A DNA stretch of 64,000 nucleotides from Burkholderia sp. Ax-1719. Its GTDB lineage: Bacteria > Pseudomonadota > Gammaproteobacteria > Burkholderiales > Burkholderiaceae. Below are positions 52,384-60,772 of this stretch, in pieces (within the stretch, counting starts at the first letter, position 1; each line of letters begins with the position of its first letter). Both the position numbers and the translations under genes were made by a program. Where the stretch lies: positions 62,001 through 126,000 of the forward strand of contig NZ_VWWJ01000012.1 of the NCBI RefSeq assembly GCF_011753055.1, written 5' to 3'. Under the pieces are notes generated by a model. That model saw only the letters and a program-made list of their open reading frames with translations, was not told the origin of the DNA and did no database searches.

Positions 52384-53559
52384 ATGAAAAAAACCGCTCT
52401 CGCTCTCGCAGCCACACTGGCTTCGCTCGCATCCGTCGGCGCTTATGCACAAAGCAGCGTCACGCTCTATGGCGCGCTGGACACCTCGGTTGCTTTCTTC
52501 GGCAATCAGGCTGGCAAGAACGGTTCGGGCAACACGTTCCAGATGATGTCGGGCAATGTCTCGCCCAACCTGTGGGGCTTGAAGGGCACGGAAGATCTCG
52601 GCAGCGGCCTGTCGGCGATCTTCAAGCTCGAAAGCGGTTTCAATATCGATAACGGCAAGCAAGGCCAGGGCAGCCGCATGTTCGGCCGTACCGCAATGGT
52701 GGGCCTGAACTCGACGACGGGCGGCACGGTGACGCTGGGCCGTCAGTACGATCCGCTGATCGACCTGCTCCAGCCGATGACGGACGACGTCAACTTCGGC
52801 TCCGCTTTCGCGACGCCGGGCGACATCGACAACTACGACAACAGCTACCGCACCAACAATTCGGTCAAGTACACGAGCCCGAACTGGGCCGGTCTGCAAG
52901 TGAGCGCGATGTACGCGTTCGGCGGCGAAGCGGGCAGCATGGGCGCGGGCCAGACGTGGGCCGTCGCGGCGGCGTATAACCACGGTCCGTTCGGCTTCGG
53001 CGCGGGCTACTTCAAGGCCAACAGCAACAGCGGCACGAACGCCTCGTTCGACGGCCTGAACCCGAACACCAGCGTCAACGTCGATTCGTCGGCCATCTCC
53101 GGCGGCTTCGTGTCGGCCAACTCGCTGCAGATCATCCGCGCAGTGGGCAACTACAACTACGGTCCGTTCCAGATGGGCCTGAGCTACAGCAACGTCGAAT
53201 ACGCGAACTACACCAGCGCATACGGCTCGAACAGCGACACCAAGTTCAACACGGGACAGTTCTTCCTGAACTACCAGGTCACGCCGATGGCGCTGCTGGG
53301 CTTCGGCTACAACTACACCAAGGGTAGCGGCAATGGCGTGACCGCCAGCTACAACCAGTTCACACTGGGCGGCGACTACTTCCTCTCGAAGCGCACCGAC
53401 ATCTACGTGCTCGCGGGCTACCAGAAGGCATCGGGCCGCACGATCGACGCCGATACGGGCGCGCTCGTGAACGCCACGGCTTCGTTCGGCGACTTCGGCA
53501 ACGACGCCACCACGAACAAGCAGGCGATGGCGATGATTGGCGTTCGCCACCACTTCTGA
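52384..53559 (+). CDS. Gram-negative porin (general porin)
   Basis: The 391 aa protein has a signal peptide ending at AYA and mature QSSVTLYGALDTSVAF, the typical start of Burkholderia porins, and ends HHF with a terminal Phe. It should form a trimeric 16-strand outer-membrane channel for small hydrophilic molecules. Codon use is strongly biased toward common codons, which suggests high expression. The absence of a visible ribosome binding site is odd for a highly expressed gene. Confidence 0.95.
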   Translation: MKKTALALAATLASLASVGAYAQSSVTLYGALDTSVAFFGNQAGKNGSGNTFQMMSGNVSPNLWGLKGTEDLGSGLSAIFKLESGFNIDNGKQGQGSRMFGRTAMVGLNSTTGGTVTLGRQYDPLIDLLQPMTDDVNFGSAFATPGDIDNYDNSYRTNNSVKYTSPNWAGLQVSAMYAFGGEAGSMGAGQTWAVAAAYNHGPFGFGAGYFKANSNSGTNASFDGLNPNTSVNVDSSAISGGFVSANSLQIIRAVGNYNYGPFQMGLSYSNVEYANYTSAYGSNSDTKFNTGQFFLNYQVTPMALLGFGYNYTKGSGNGVTASYNQFTLGGDYFLSKRTDIYVLAGYQKASGRTIDADTGALVNATASFGDFGNDATTNKQAMAMIGVRHHF

Positions 53560-53739
53560 TTGATCAGAAGAAAAATCACGCTTCAAAGCTGAAACTGAAG
53601 CACGACGCGGCGCGCGCAAAACGGCGCGCCGTGTTCGACGCGCATGCCGCCCCATGGGCGCATGCGCGTTTTTCGTTGGCCGCGCGCGCTATGCAGAAGC
53701 GATGCGTCGGGAGAATTCGGCATCGCCGTATTCCTACGC

Positions 53740-53905
53740 TATAATGCGCGGGTCTTAGGGGAGTAGTCTGCCTTGCGCGCAACGTGCGAGGCGCCGTCGT
53801 CAACATAATTGGCAGCTTTGCCATGGCGCCGGCAGCCGTTCTTCGGCCTGACGAGACCTATGACGTCGTCCCTTACACCCGGGCTGGGCGGGGGGATTGC
53901 GTCAT
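53740..53905 (+). promoter_or_regulatory. yybP-ykoY manganese riboswitch with its promoter
   Basis: A TATAAT lies at 53740-53745. The RNA would start near 53752 and contains CTTAGGGGAGTAG, then GTCAACATAAT, GACCTATGAC and CCCGGGCTGGGCGGGGGG, the conserved blocks of the yybP-ykoY family in the right order. Just before the exchanger ATG, TCCAC and GTGGA (about 53964-53975) can form a hairpin that would hide the GGAG ribosome binding site, so control of translation is likely. Mn(II) would open expression. Confidence 0.92.
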
Positions 53906-53984
53906 TGGTCCATCCGTCCGGCCCGTGGAATATCACTACAATAATGTCCCTCAATTCCCGCTTCCACTCAGTGGAGCGTGCGTC

Positions 53985-54995
53985 ATGATCTGGACGTTCG
54001 CCCTGCTCATTGCCGCTGCCGGCATCATCTATCTGTCCTGCGAGACCTTCGTCAATGGCGTCGAATGGCTCGGGCAGAAGCTCAATATCACGCAGACCGC
54101 CACCGGCACGATTCTCGCCGCGTTCGGCACAGCCTTGCCTGAAAGCGTGGTCACGCTGGTGGCCGTCGCATTTGGCGGCGACGCGGCGCACAAGGAAATC
54201 GGCATTGGCGCGGCCATTGGCGGCCCGCTTGCACTGAGCACTGTCGCCTATGCGGTGGTGGGCGTCGCCCTGCTCGCGACCGCGGCCCGCGCGGGCCGCG
54301 CACGCGCCGACACCGTGGACGCCGATACGCGCCGCCTGCGCCGCGACCAGTTGTGGTTCCTCGCGATCTTCGTCGCGAAGATCGGTCTGGGTCTGGTGGT
54401 GTTCCACTTCAAGCCGCTGCTCGGCATCGCGTTTCTCGCGGCCTACGCGTTCTATTGCTGGAAGGAATTGAGCGACGACGGCGGCGGCGAAGCCGTGGAA
54501 AGCGAGGACCTGGAACCGCTCAAGCTGCGCCCGCGCGATGCGAATCCGGCGATGGTGTGGATTCTTGCGCAGACGCTCGGCGCGCTAGTGGTGATCTTTT
54601 TCGCTTCGCACCTGTTCGTGCAGCAGATCAGCGCCGTGGGGCCGTGGCTTGGCCTGAGCGCGCAGTTGAGCGCGCTGCTCTTCAGCCCCATCGCCACCGA
54701 ACTGCCCGAAATCATGAACGCGATCATCTGGGTGCGTCAGGGCAAGGAACGCCTGGCGCTAGCGAATATCAGCGGCGCGATGATGATTCAGGCGACCATT
54801 CCCACCGCCTTCGGCCTGTTTTTCACACCGTGGCATCTGGCGTCGCCTTCGATCCTCGCCGCCGTGATGACGATGATCGCGATCCTGTTCCTGCAATGGT
54901 CGTTCCGCGCCCCGCAGGTCAAGAGCCGCCAGCTCACGCATGTGGGCTGGCTCTATGCCGTATTCGCGGCGATGCTCTTCGTGATTCCGCAGTAA
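53985..54995 (+). CDS. Cation exchanger of the CaCA superfamily, probable manganese exporter
   Basis: The 336 aa protein has about ten membrane segments and the two alpha-repeats of Na/Ca-type exchangers: GTILAAFGTALPES near residue 38 and FSPIATELPEIMN near residue 235, whose acidic residues bind the cation. A charged cytoplasmic loop lies between the halves. The manganese riboswitch ahead of it argues that Mn(II) is exported, perhaps along with Ca(II). The ATG at 53985 has GGAG 8 bases upstream; an in-frame start at 53784 lies within the riboswitch. Confidence 0.88.
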   Translation: MIWTFALLIAAAGIIYLSCETFVNGVEWLGQKLNITQTATGTILAAFGTALPESVVTLVAVAFGGDAAHKEIGIGAAIGGPLALSTVAYAVVGVALLATAARAGRARADTVDADTRRLRRDQLWFLAIFVAKIGLGLVVFHFKPLLGIAFLAAYAFYCWKELSDDGGGEAVESEDLEPLKLRPRDANPAMVWILAQTLGALVVIFFASHLFVQQISAVGPWLGLSAQLSALLFSPIATELPEIMNAIIWVRQGKERLALANISGAMMIQATIPTAFGLFFTPWHLASPSILAAVMTMIAILFLQWSFRAPQVKSRQLTHVGWLYAVFAAMLFVIPQ

Positions 54996-55040
54996 GGCTG
55001 AATGCGATTTAAAGGCGCTTTAAAGTCACTTTAAACGCGC

Positions 55041-56597
55041 TTATGCATGCGCGAGACGGAACACCGACACCGCCTCGCGCATACGCTGCGACTGCGCCTC
55101 CAGCGCGCTCGCAGCGGCCGCAGCCTCTTCGACCAGCGCCGCGTTCTGCTGCGTGACCTGATCCATCTGACTCACCGCGTGGCCGACCTGCTCGATGCCA
55201 TCGCTTTGCTCGGCCGTGGCCGTGGTGATTTCGCCCATCAGCGTGGCGACGTTGCGCACCGCACCGACGATCTCGCCCATCGTGTTACCCGCCTGCGTGA
55301 CGAGCGCGTTGCCGCTGGCCACGTGTTCGATCGACTGGCCAATCAGATCCTTGATCTCGCGCGCCGCGCCCGCGCTACGCTGAGCCAGCGTACGCACTTC
55401 GCCCGCCACCACGGCGAAACCGCGGCCCTGTTCGCCTGCGCGCGCCGATTCCACCGCCGCGTTGAGCGCGAGAATATTGGTCTGGAACGCGATGCTGTCG
55501 ATCATGCCGGTGATTTCGGCGATCTTCTTCGAGCTGGCGCTGATGTCGGCCATCGTCCGCACCGCGCGGCTCACAACATCGCCGCCCTGCTGCGCGAGAT
55601 CGGCCGCGCCGCCTGCCAGTGTGCTGGCCTCGCGCGCATGTTCGGCGTTCTGGCGCACCGTCGACGTGAGTTGCTCCATGCTCGCCGCGGTCTCTTCGAG
55701 CGATGCCGACTGTTCCTCGGTGCGGCTCGACAGATCGAGATTGCCCGCGGCAATTTCGCGCGCAGCCGTGTGAATCGCCTCGCAGCTATCGCGCACGCCC
55801 GAGACCGTCTGTGTGAGGCCCGACTGCATGCGGTGCATCGCCGCGAACAGCAGGCCGATTTCGTTGCCGCTCGCCGGCGGCACGCGCACGGTCAGATCGT
55901 TGGAGGCGATGCGGTCGAGCACGTCGGCGGCCTGTGCGAGCGGCGCGGACACCACACGGCGCAGCGCGAAATGGGTCGCCACGATCAGCGCGAGCGCGAG
56001 GCTCACGCCCAGCACCACCATGCCGACGATCCATTCATATTGCGTATTGCTGCTGGCCAGCGCTGCTTCGGAAAGCTGGTTGGCGAGCTGCTGGAATTTT
56101 TCGACGTTCGCCGAATAGACCTGACCCGAAGTGGTGATCGCGCTATCGTTGAGCGTCGCGTAGGCCGAGGTATCGCCGTTTGCGAGCGCGTCGCGCGCCC
56201 GCGCGAGGTTCGCCGCCAGTTGCCCCGAGGAATCGACGAGTTGCGCCTTGAGCGCCGTATCCATTCCGTCGAACGGCGCAGCTTTCTCGAATGACTGCGT
56301 TTCGCTCGCGGAAAGATCGAGCGTACGCTGCGCGCTCTTGAGCGCGGAATCGCGCCCGGCCGTGTCGTTGCGTTCCTTGAGCGCCGTGTAGGCGCGCATC
56401 AGCGCCGAACGCGTGCGCGCGGTGTCCTTGTAGGCGTCGTTGACCAGGATGGTCTGGCGCGCCATTTCGCGCAGCCCCTGGGTGTTGCTATTGGCGCTAT
56501 GAAGCGCAACGATACCGACGAGGCCGCCCAGCAAAATCATCGTCGAGAAAACCACGAGGACCGCCAGCAGGCTGGCCCGAACCGTTAAATTGCGCAT
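55041..56597 (-). CDS. Methyl-accepting chemotaxis protein
   Basis: The 518 aa protein has a TM1 at the N-terminus, a periplasmic four-helix-bundle ligand domain, a second TM near residue 195, a HAMP domain and a long signalling coiled coil with the hairpin tip IDSIAFQTNILALNAAVESARAGEQGRGFAVVAGEVR. It should control CheA activity in response to a chemical signal, which is not evident. It stands next to a histidine kinase gene but they are probably separate. Three short TTTAAA-type repeats lie downstream at 55006-55033. Confidence 0.94.
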   Translation of the reverse strand: MRNLTVRASLLAVLVVFSTMILLGGLVGIVALHSANSNTQGLREMARQTILVNDAYKDTARTRSALMRAYTALKERNDTAGRDSALKSAQRTLDLSASETQSFEKAAPFDGMDTALKAQLVDSSGQLAANLARARDALANGDTSAYATLNDSAITTSGQVYSANVEKFQQLANQLSEAALASSNTQYEWIVGMVVLGVSLALALIVATHFALRRVVSAPLAQAADVLDRIASNDLTVRVPPASGNEIGLLFAAMHRMQSGLTQTVSGVRDSCEAIHTAAREIAAGNLDLSSRTEEQSASLEETAASMEQLTSTVRQNAEHAREASTLAGGAADLAQQGGDVVSRAVRTMADISASSKKIAEITGMIDSIAFQTNILALNAAVESARAGEQGRGFAVVAGEVRTLAQRSAGAAREIKDLIGQSIEHVASGNALVTQAGNTMGEIVGAVRNVATLMGEITTATAEQSDGIEQVGHAVSQMDQVTQQNAALVEEAAAAASALEAQSQRMREAVSVFRLAHA

Positions 56598-56721
56598 GCT
56601 GCGGGTGCCGGCGAACGCCGGATAGTCGTTGCGATGCTTTCGATAACGGCAATAATCTCCGTTCGCTTTAGGGTCATATGCATTCGCGGAAAGTCCCGCC
56701 GACGGGCTTTCAGCTCGCTTA

Positions 56722-58116
56722 CTACGCCCCTCTGATGTCCTGCTCTCGCACCCGCGCGCTCGCGTAGGCCCAGCAATCGAGCGTCACCCGCAAACCCGGC
56801 CGCTCGTGCGCAAGCGCCAGTCCGAAACCGTGCATGCGCATCACCGCCTGCACCAGCGATAGTCCCAGACCGGAACCCGGCGCTTCTCGCGTGCGCTCAC
56901 TGCGATAAAAGCGCTGGAATACCGCCATGCGTTCCGCTTCGGGAATGCCGGGACCGTTGTCGCTGACCTGCACACTCGGCCCTTGCAATCCCATCGAGAC
57001 ATGCAGCCCGACACGGCCGCCCGCAGGCGTGAACTTGATCGCGTTATCCAGCAGGTTCGCCAGCGCCTCGAACAGCAAGGCGTAATCGGCGCGCACCAGC
57101 GCCACGCGCTCCAGTTGCAGCGCGAGATCGATACGCTTTTCGGCGGCCAGCGGTTGATAAAGATCGGCGACTTCCGCGCACAACTTGTCGAGCGCGACAT
57201 CGCCAAAGCCCGCGCGCCGCCGCATTGCTTCGATCTCCGAAATACGCAGCATGGCGGAGAAACGACGCAACACATCGTTGACGCCGCGCGTGGCCTGATC
57301 GACGAGATTGGCGTGCTCGCCTTCCAGACGCTCCAGCGGCACGCGCGCGAGATGCGCGCGCACCCGCACGAGCGGCGTACGCAGATCGTGCGCAATGCCG
57401 TCACACGCGCCCTTGACCTCGTGCATGAGCCGCGAGACTTCGTCGAGCATGTGATTGACGATCTGCGAAAGCCAGCTGATTTCATCGCGTCCGCCGTCGG
57501 GCAAGCGCGCATCCAGATCGCCCGCTGCGATCTGCTGCGCCACGCGGCGCACCGCCTTGACGCGGCGCAGTTGTGAAGTGGAGACCAGCACGCCCACACC
57601 CAATCCGCCCAGCATCACCAGCGCCGCGCTGCCGGCCAGGCCGCCAAGCATGGTCTCGCGCAAACGCGCCATTTCGCCGACGTCGCGCGACACCACCAGC
57701 AGATCGCCATCGGGCAGACGCGTGACGCGCGTGCGCAAATATTGCGGATGCACCGTCGCAGGGCCGATCAGAAACGGCCGGTCCCACACCCCGACGCCGT
57801 TTTCGGCGAGGTGATGCGGCATGCGCGCGATATCGCCCGCAAGCCAGCGCTTGTCGGGCGAAAACAGCCCATAGAAGTTCACGGGGCGCTGAATCTGGCT
57901 GCGGATATGCGCGTCGAGCGCGGCCGGCACCTGCGAAGGCGCAAGCGCAGAGAAGTACGCGAATTGCCAGTTGATGTTGTAGTCGGCCTCGCGCGCGGTA
58001 TAGGACGCCGACTGCCAATAGTTCAGATAGACGAGCGCGGACATCGAAGCCGAGAACACCAGCGCATAGATCATCAGCAGCCGGAATGTCGTGCTGCGCC
58101 AGAGACTCATTTTCAT
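56722..58116 (-). CDS. Sensor histidine kinase without an adjacent response regulator
   Basis: The 464 aa protein has a membrane segment at each side of a periplasmic domain of about 140 residues, a HAMP domain (VRRVAQQIAAGDLDARLP), a HisKA domain with the phosphorylated His in AHDLRTP, and an HATPase domain (NLLDNAIKFTP, DNGPGIP, GSGLGLSLV). All catalytic motifs are present. The ATG at 58116 starts a normal membrane anchor; one at 58131 is also possible. Histidine kinases of this type normally follow their response regulator, but the 250 bp upstream contain none. Confidence 0.92.
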   Translation of the reverse strand: MKMSLWRSTTFRLLMIYALVFSASMSALVYLNYWQSASYTAREADYNINWQFAYFSALAPSQVPAALDAHIRSQIQRPVNFYGLFSPDKRWLAGDIARMPHHLAENGVGVWDRPFLIGPATVHPQYLRTRVTRLPDGDLLVVSRDVGEMARLRETMLGGLAGSAALVMLGGLGVGVLVSTSQLRRVKAVRRVAQQIAAGDLDARLPDGGRDEISWLSQIVNHMLDEVSRLMHEVKGACDGIAHDLRTPLVRVRAHLARVPLERLEGEHANLVDQATRGVNDVLRRFSAMLRISEIEAMRRRAGFGDVALDKLCAEVADLYQPLAAEKRIDLALQLERVALVRADYALLFEALANLLDNAIKFTPAGGRVGLHVSMGLQGPSVQVSDNGPGIPEAERMAVFQRFYRSERTREAPGSGLGLSLVQAVMRMHGFGLALAHERPGLRVTLDCWAYASARVREQDIRGA

Positions 58117-58370
58117 CGTATTTCCCCGCATTTCCCCGCCTTCGCGTCCAGTATCGCAAACCGCCCATACTCAAACATGAAAATTTATTTAATCTTGTGA
58201 AATGAAACGCACATCAATCCCATGCCGATAAATAAAGTTTAATTCGCCGGCAATGACGCTGTCGTGGCGAGTGATCAAAATAGGCAGTGCGAACAGTCTG
58301 ATTTTCCCGATGTTCGCCGCAAAAATAATGCTCGATTCGCCTTTGTTACCCGTCATAGAGGAAATACACC

Positions 58371-58670
58371 ATGAAACGCTCACTCGCGCTTTGCATCGTT
58401 TCACTCGCCGCCGCGATGTCGGCCTTGTCGTCCATTCCGGCGCATGCCGCAGCCGAAATAGCCGGACGTCACGGCGTAGCGCCCATTCAGGTCAAGGCCC
58501 AGCTATACCGCGCATGGCTGACCGACACCACCGCTGCCGATGAAAAGAACTCGTATCCGTTCGCGCCTTCCGATCGCGCCTCAGTATCCGCGTCGCGTTG
58601 CGGTTATGTGCTCGGACATCCCGGCGCATCGGAATTTCCGGCCATCACGCGCTCCGTCTGCACGCAATAA
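58371..58670 (+). CDS. Small secreted protein of unknown function
   Basis: The 99 aa protein has a signal peptide ending near AHA and a short mature part with two Cys that could form a disulfide. GAGGAA precedes the ATG by 8 bases, supporting a real gene. The mature stretch VAPIQVKAQLYRAWL is amphipathic. I recognise no family. It is divergent from the histidine kinase and could be its signalling partner, but that is only position. Confidence 0.65.
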   Translation: MKRSLALCIVSLAAAMSALSSIPAHAAAEIAGRHGVAPIQVKAQLYRAWLTDTTAADEKNSYPFAPSDRASVSASRCGYVLGHPGASEFPAITRSVCTQ

Positions 58671-58845
58671 CACGTCCATTCGATAATCGGCGCGCTGATT
58701 TGTCGCAGTCGCATCCTGTCGTTTCAAAATCGCTATATCCGGTAAGATATTTCGAATTCGCAGGCGGCATCAGCCGTTTATCTCCCGGCTCCTGGCCGAA
58801 TTCAATGAGAAGCGCGGCGCACAACGCGTCGCCTCTCTCATCGCA

Positions 58846-59946
58846 ATGCCGATATCGAAGTCCTCAAATTCCTTTCAATTCGCTTTAAAGCCGATCGGCA
58901 AACGCACCCTCGCTTTTTGCGCTGCGTTCGCGGGTGTGCCGCTGGTCGCGTGGCTCGGGCTGTGCGTGGGGCGTCTGCCACTTGCGCCCGATCAGGTCGC
59001 GTTGACCTTGCTCGCGGCGCTGCATCTGCACGCACCGCTGGCGGGTAGCGCGCACGGTGCGCTGCTGCATGCCGTCGTGATGGAGGCGCGTCTGCCGCGT
59101 CTGGTCGCGGCGGCGTTGATCGGCGCGGCGCTCTGCACATCGGGCGCGACGTATCAGGCCGTGTTTCGCAATCCGCTGGTTTCACCGGGACTGTTGGGCG
59201 TGCTTGGCGGCGCGGCATTCGGCGCGGCGCTGGCCATAGTAGCGGGCAGCGGCAGCGCGCACGCCATGTGGATCGAAGCCAGCGCGTTCGTCGGCGGCAT
59301 TCTTGCGATGGCGGTGGGCGTGGGCGCCGCGGCGCTGATCGGCGGCCTGGCGGATGCACGCGGCGAGCGTGGCGGCGTGCTCACGCTGCTGCTCGGCGGC
59401 CTTGTGAGCAATGCGCTGTTTTCCGCGCTCGTTTCGCTGCTCAAATACGTGGCAGACCCGCTCAACCAGTTGCCTGCGATCGTGTACTGGCTGCTCGGTT
59501 CGCTCGCGCAGACGGGCTGGCACGAACTGGCGTGGGCGGCTGTGCCCCTTGCGTTGGGCACGCTGCTGCTATGCGTCGCCGCTCCGCTCATCGACGGTCT
59601 CACGCTCAGCGACGACGAAGCGCGCAGTCTCGGCGTGCCCGTCAATGTCATCCGCCTTGGCGTGATGGCGCTGGCGACACTGATCAGCGCGCTCACTGTG
59701 GCGCTTGCGGGCATGATCGGCTGGATCGGCTTGCTGGTGCCGAACCTCGTACGCCCGCTGGTGGGCGCATCCAATCGCTTCGTACTACCAATGAGTGCGC
59801 TCGTGGGTGCAATGGCGCTGATGCTCGCCGATACCTGCGCACGAAGCGTCGCAAGCGCGGAGATTCCGCTTGGCGTGGTCACCGAACTGGGCGGCGCGGT
59901 CGCCTTTGTGGCGGTCCTGCGCACGCTGCGCCGCGATGGACGGTAA
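58846..59946 (+). CDS. FecCD-type ABC permease for metal chelates
   Basis: The 366 aa protein belongs to the BtuC/FecCD family with about ten membrane segments and family stretches such as LPRLVAAALIGAALCTSGATYQ, FRNPLVSPGLLGV and GMIGWIGLLVPNLVRPLVG. It should form a homodimeric permease. It is followed by ATPase, TonB receptor and binding-protein genes, so the operon encodes a complete uptake route. No ribosome binding site is obvious before the ATG. I see no clear Fur box or cobalamin riboswitch in the 175 bp upstream. Confidence 0.93.
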   Translation: MPISKSSNSFQFALKPIGKRTLAFCAAFAGVPLVAWLGLCVGRLPLAPDQVALTLLAALHLHAPLAGSAHGALLHAVVMEARLPRLVAAALIGAALCTSGATYQAVFRNPLVSPGLLGVLGGAAFGAALAIVAGSGSAHAMWIEASAFVGGILAMAVGVGAAALIGGLADARGERGGVLTLLLGGLVSNALFSALVSLLKYVADPLNQLPAIVYWLLGSLAQTGWHELAWAAVPLALGTLLLCVAAPLIDGLTLSDDEARSLGVPVNVIRLGVMALATLISALTVALAGMIGWIGLLVPNLVRPLVGASNRFVLPMSALVGAMALMLADTCARSVASAEIPLGVVTELGGAVAFVAVLRTLRRDGR

Positions 59947-59950
59947 GCCT

Positions 59951-60772
59951 ATGAGCAAACCGCTTTCGCTCGCCTGTCGCGATATCGTTGTCAGGCGTGC
60001 GCACGCCTGTGTGCTCGATGGCGTGAGCTTCGGCGTGCGTGCTGGCGAACTGGTATCGCTGCTCGGCGTGAATGGCGCGGGTAAAAGCACGTTGCTGCGC
60101 GTGTTGCTCGGCCTGATTACGCCTGACGCTGGCGAAGTGCATCTGCACGGGCAACCGCTGCACCGTCACGCGCGCCGCGCCATTGCGCAGCAGGTGGCGT
60201 GGGTCCCGCAACATCATACGCCGCAGTTTCCCTATACCGTCGAGCAGATCGTCGCGCTCGGGCGGCTGCCGCATCGCGGTCTCATGCGCGCGCCGCGCGC
60301 TCAGGACCGCGAAGCCATCGCCGCCGCGCTCGACGACATGCAGGTCGCGCACCTCGCACAACGCGACTATGGCGCGCTTTCGGGCGGCGAGCGCCAGCGC
60401 GTGATGCTCGCACGCGCGCTCGCCCAGGGCGCGCGCATCCTCCTGCTGGACGAGCCGTTCGCGGGCCTCGACTATGGCCAGCATCTGCGGCTGCTTGAGC
60501 GCCTTGCGGCGCTTGCAGCCAGCGGCTATGCAATCGTCAACACCAATCATCGCCCCGACGACGCCTGCAATCTCTCCACGCGCGTCGCGCTGCTCGACAG
60601 CGGGCGCATCGTCGCCGACGGGCCGCCGCGCGACGTCCTCGATGCACCAACCGTGAGCGCGCTCTACCGCGCACCGGTCGAACAGCTCGACATCGACGGC
60701 CAGCGCTTCTTTCGCGCCGCCGCACCCGCTTCCCCACTCCCGCCTTCGCGCGTCCCCCCGAGCCACCGATGA
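59951..60772 (+). CDS. ABC transporter ATPase for metal chelates
   Basis: The 273 aa protein has Walker A GVNGAGKST near residue 40, a Q-loop region WVPQHH, the signature LSGGERQRVMLARAL, Walker B ILLLDEPFAGLD and a switch His. It matches the FecE/FhuC family that powers BtuC/FecCD permeases. The ATG at 59951 follows the permease stop by 4 nt; an alternative at 59936 would overlap it. It ends overlapping the receptor gene by ATGA. Confidence 0.93.
   Translation: MSKPLSLACRDIVVRRAHACVLDGVSFGVRAGELVSLLGVNGAGKSTLLRVLLGLITPDAGEVHLHGQPLHRHARRAIAQQVAWVPQHHTPQFPYTVEQIVALGRLPHRGLMRAPRAQDREAIAAALDDMQVAHLAQRDYGALSGGERQRVMLARALAQGARILLLDEPFAGLDYGQHLRLLERLAALAASGYAIVNTNHRPDDACNLSTRVALLDSGRIVADGPPRDVLDAPTVSALYRAPVEQLDIDGQRFFRAAAPASPLPPSRVPPSHR

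Noticed and set aside
55006..55035. TTTAAA-type repeats after the exchanger gene
   Set aside because: The three copies are short and could be a simple hairpin; too little to call a repeat element or operator.
58680..58845. Cobalamin riboswitch or Fur box upstream of the FecCD permease
   Set aside because: The conserved B12-box block and a GATAAT-type Fur repeat could not be found.
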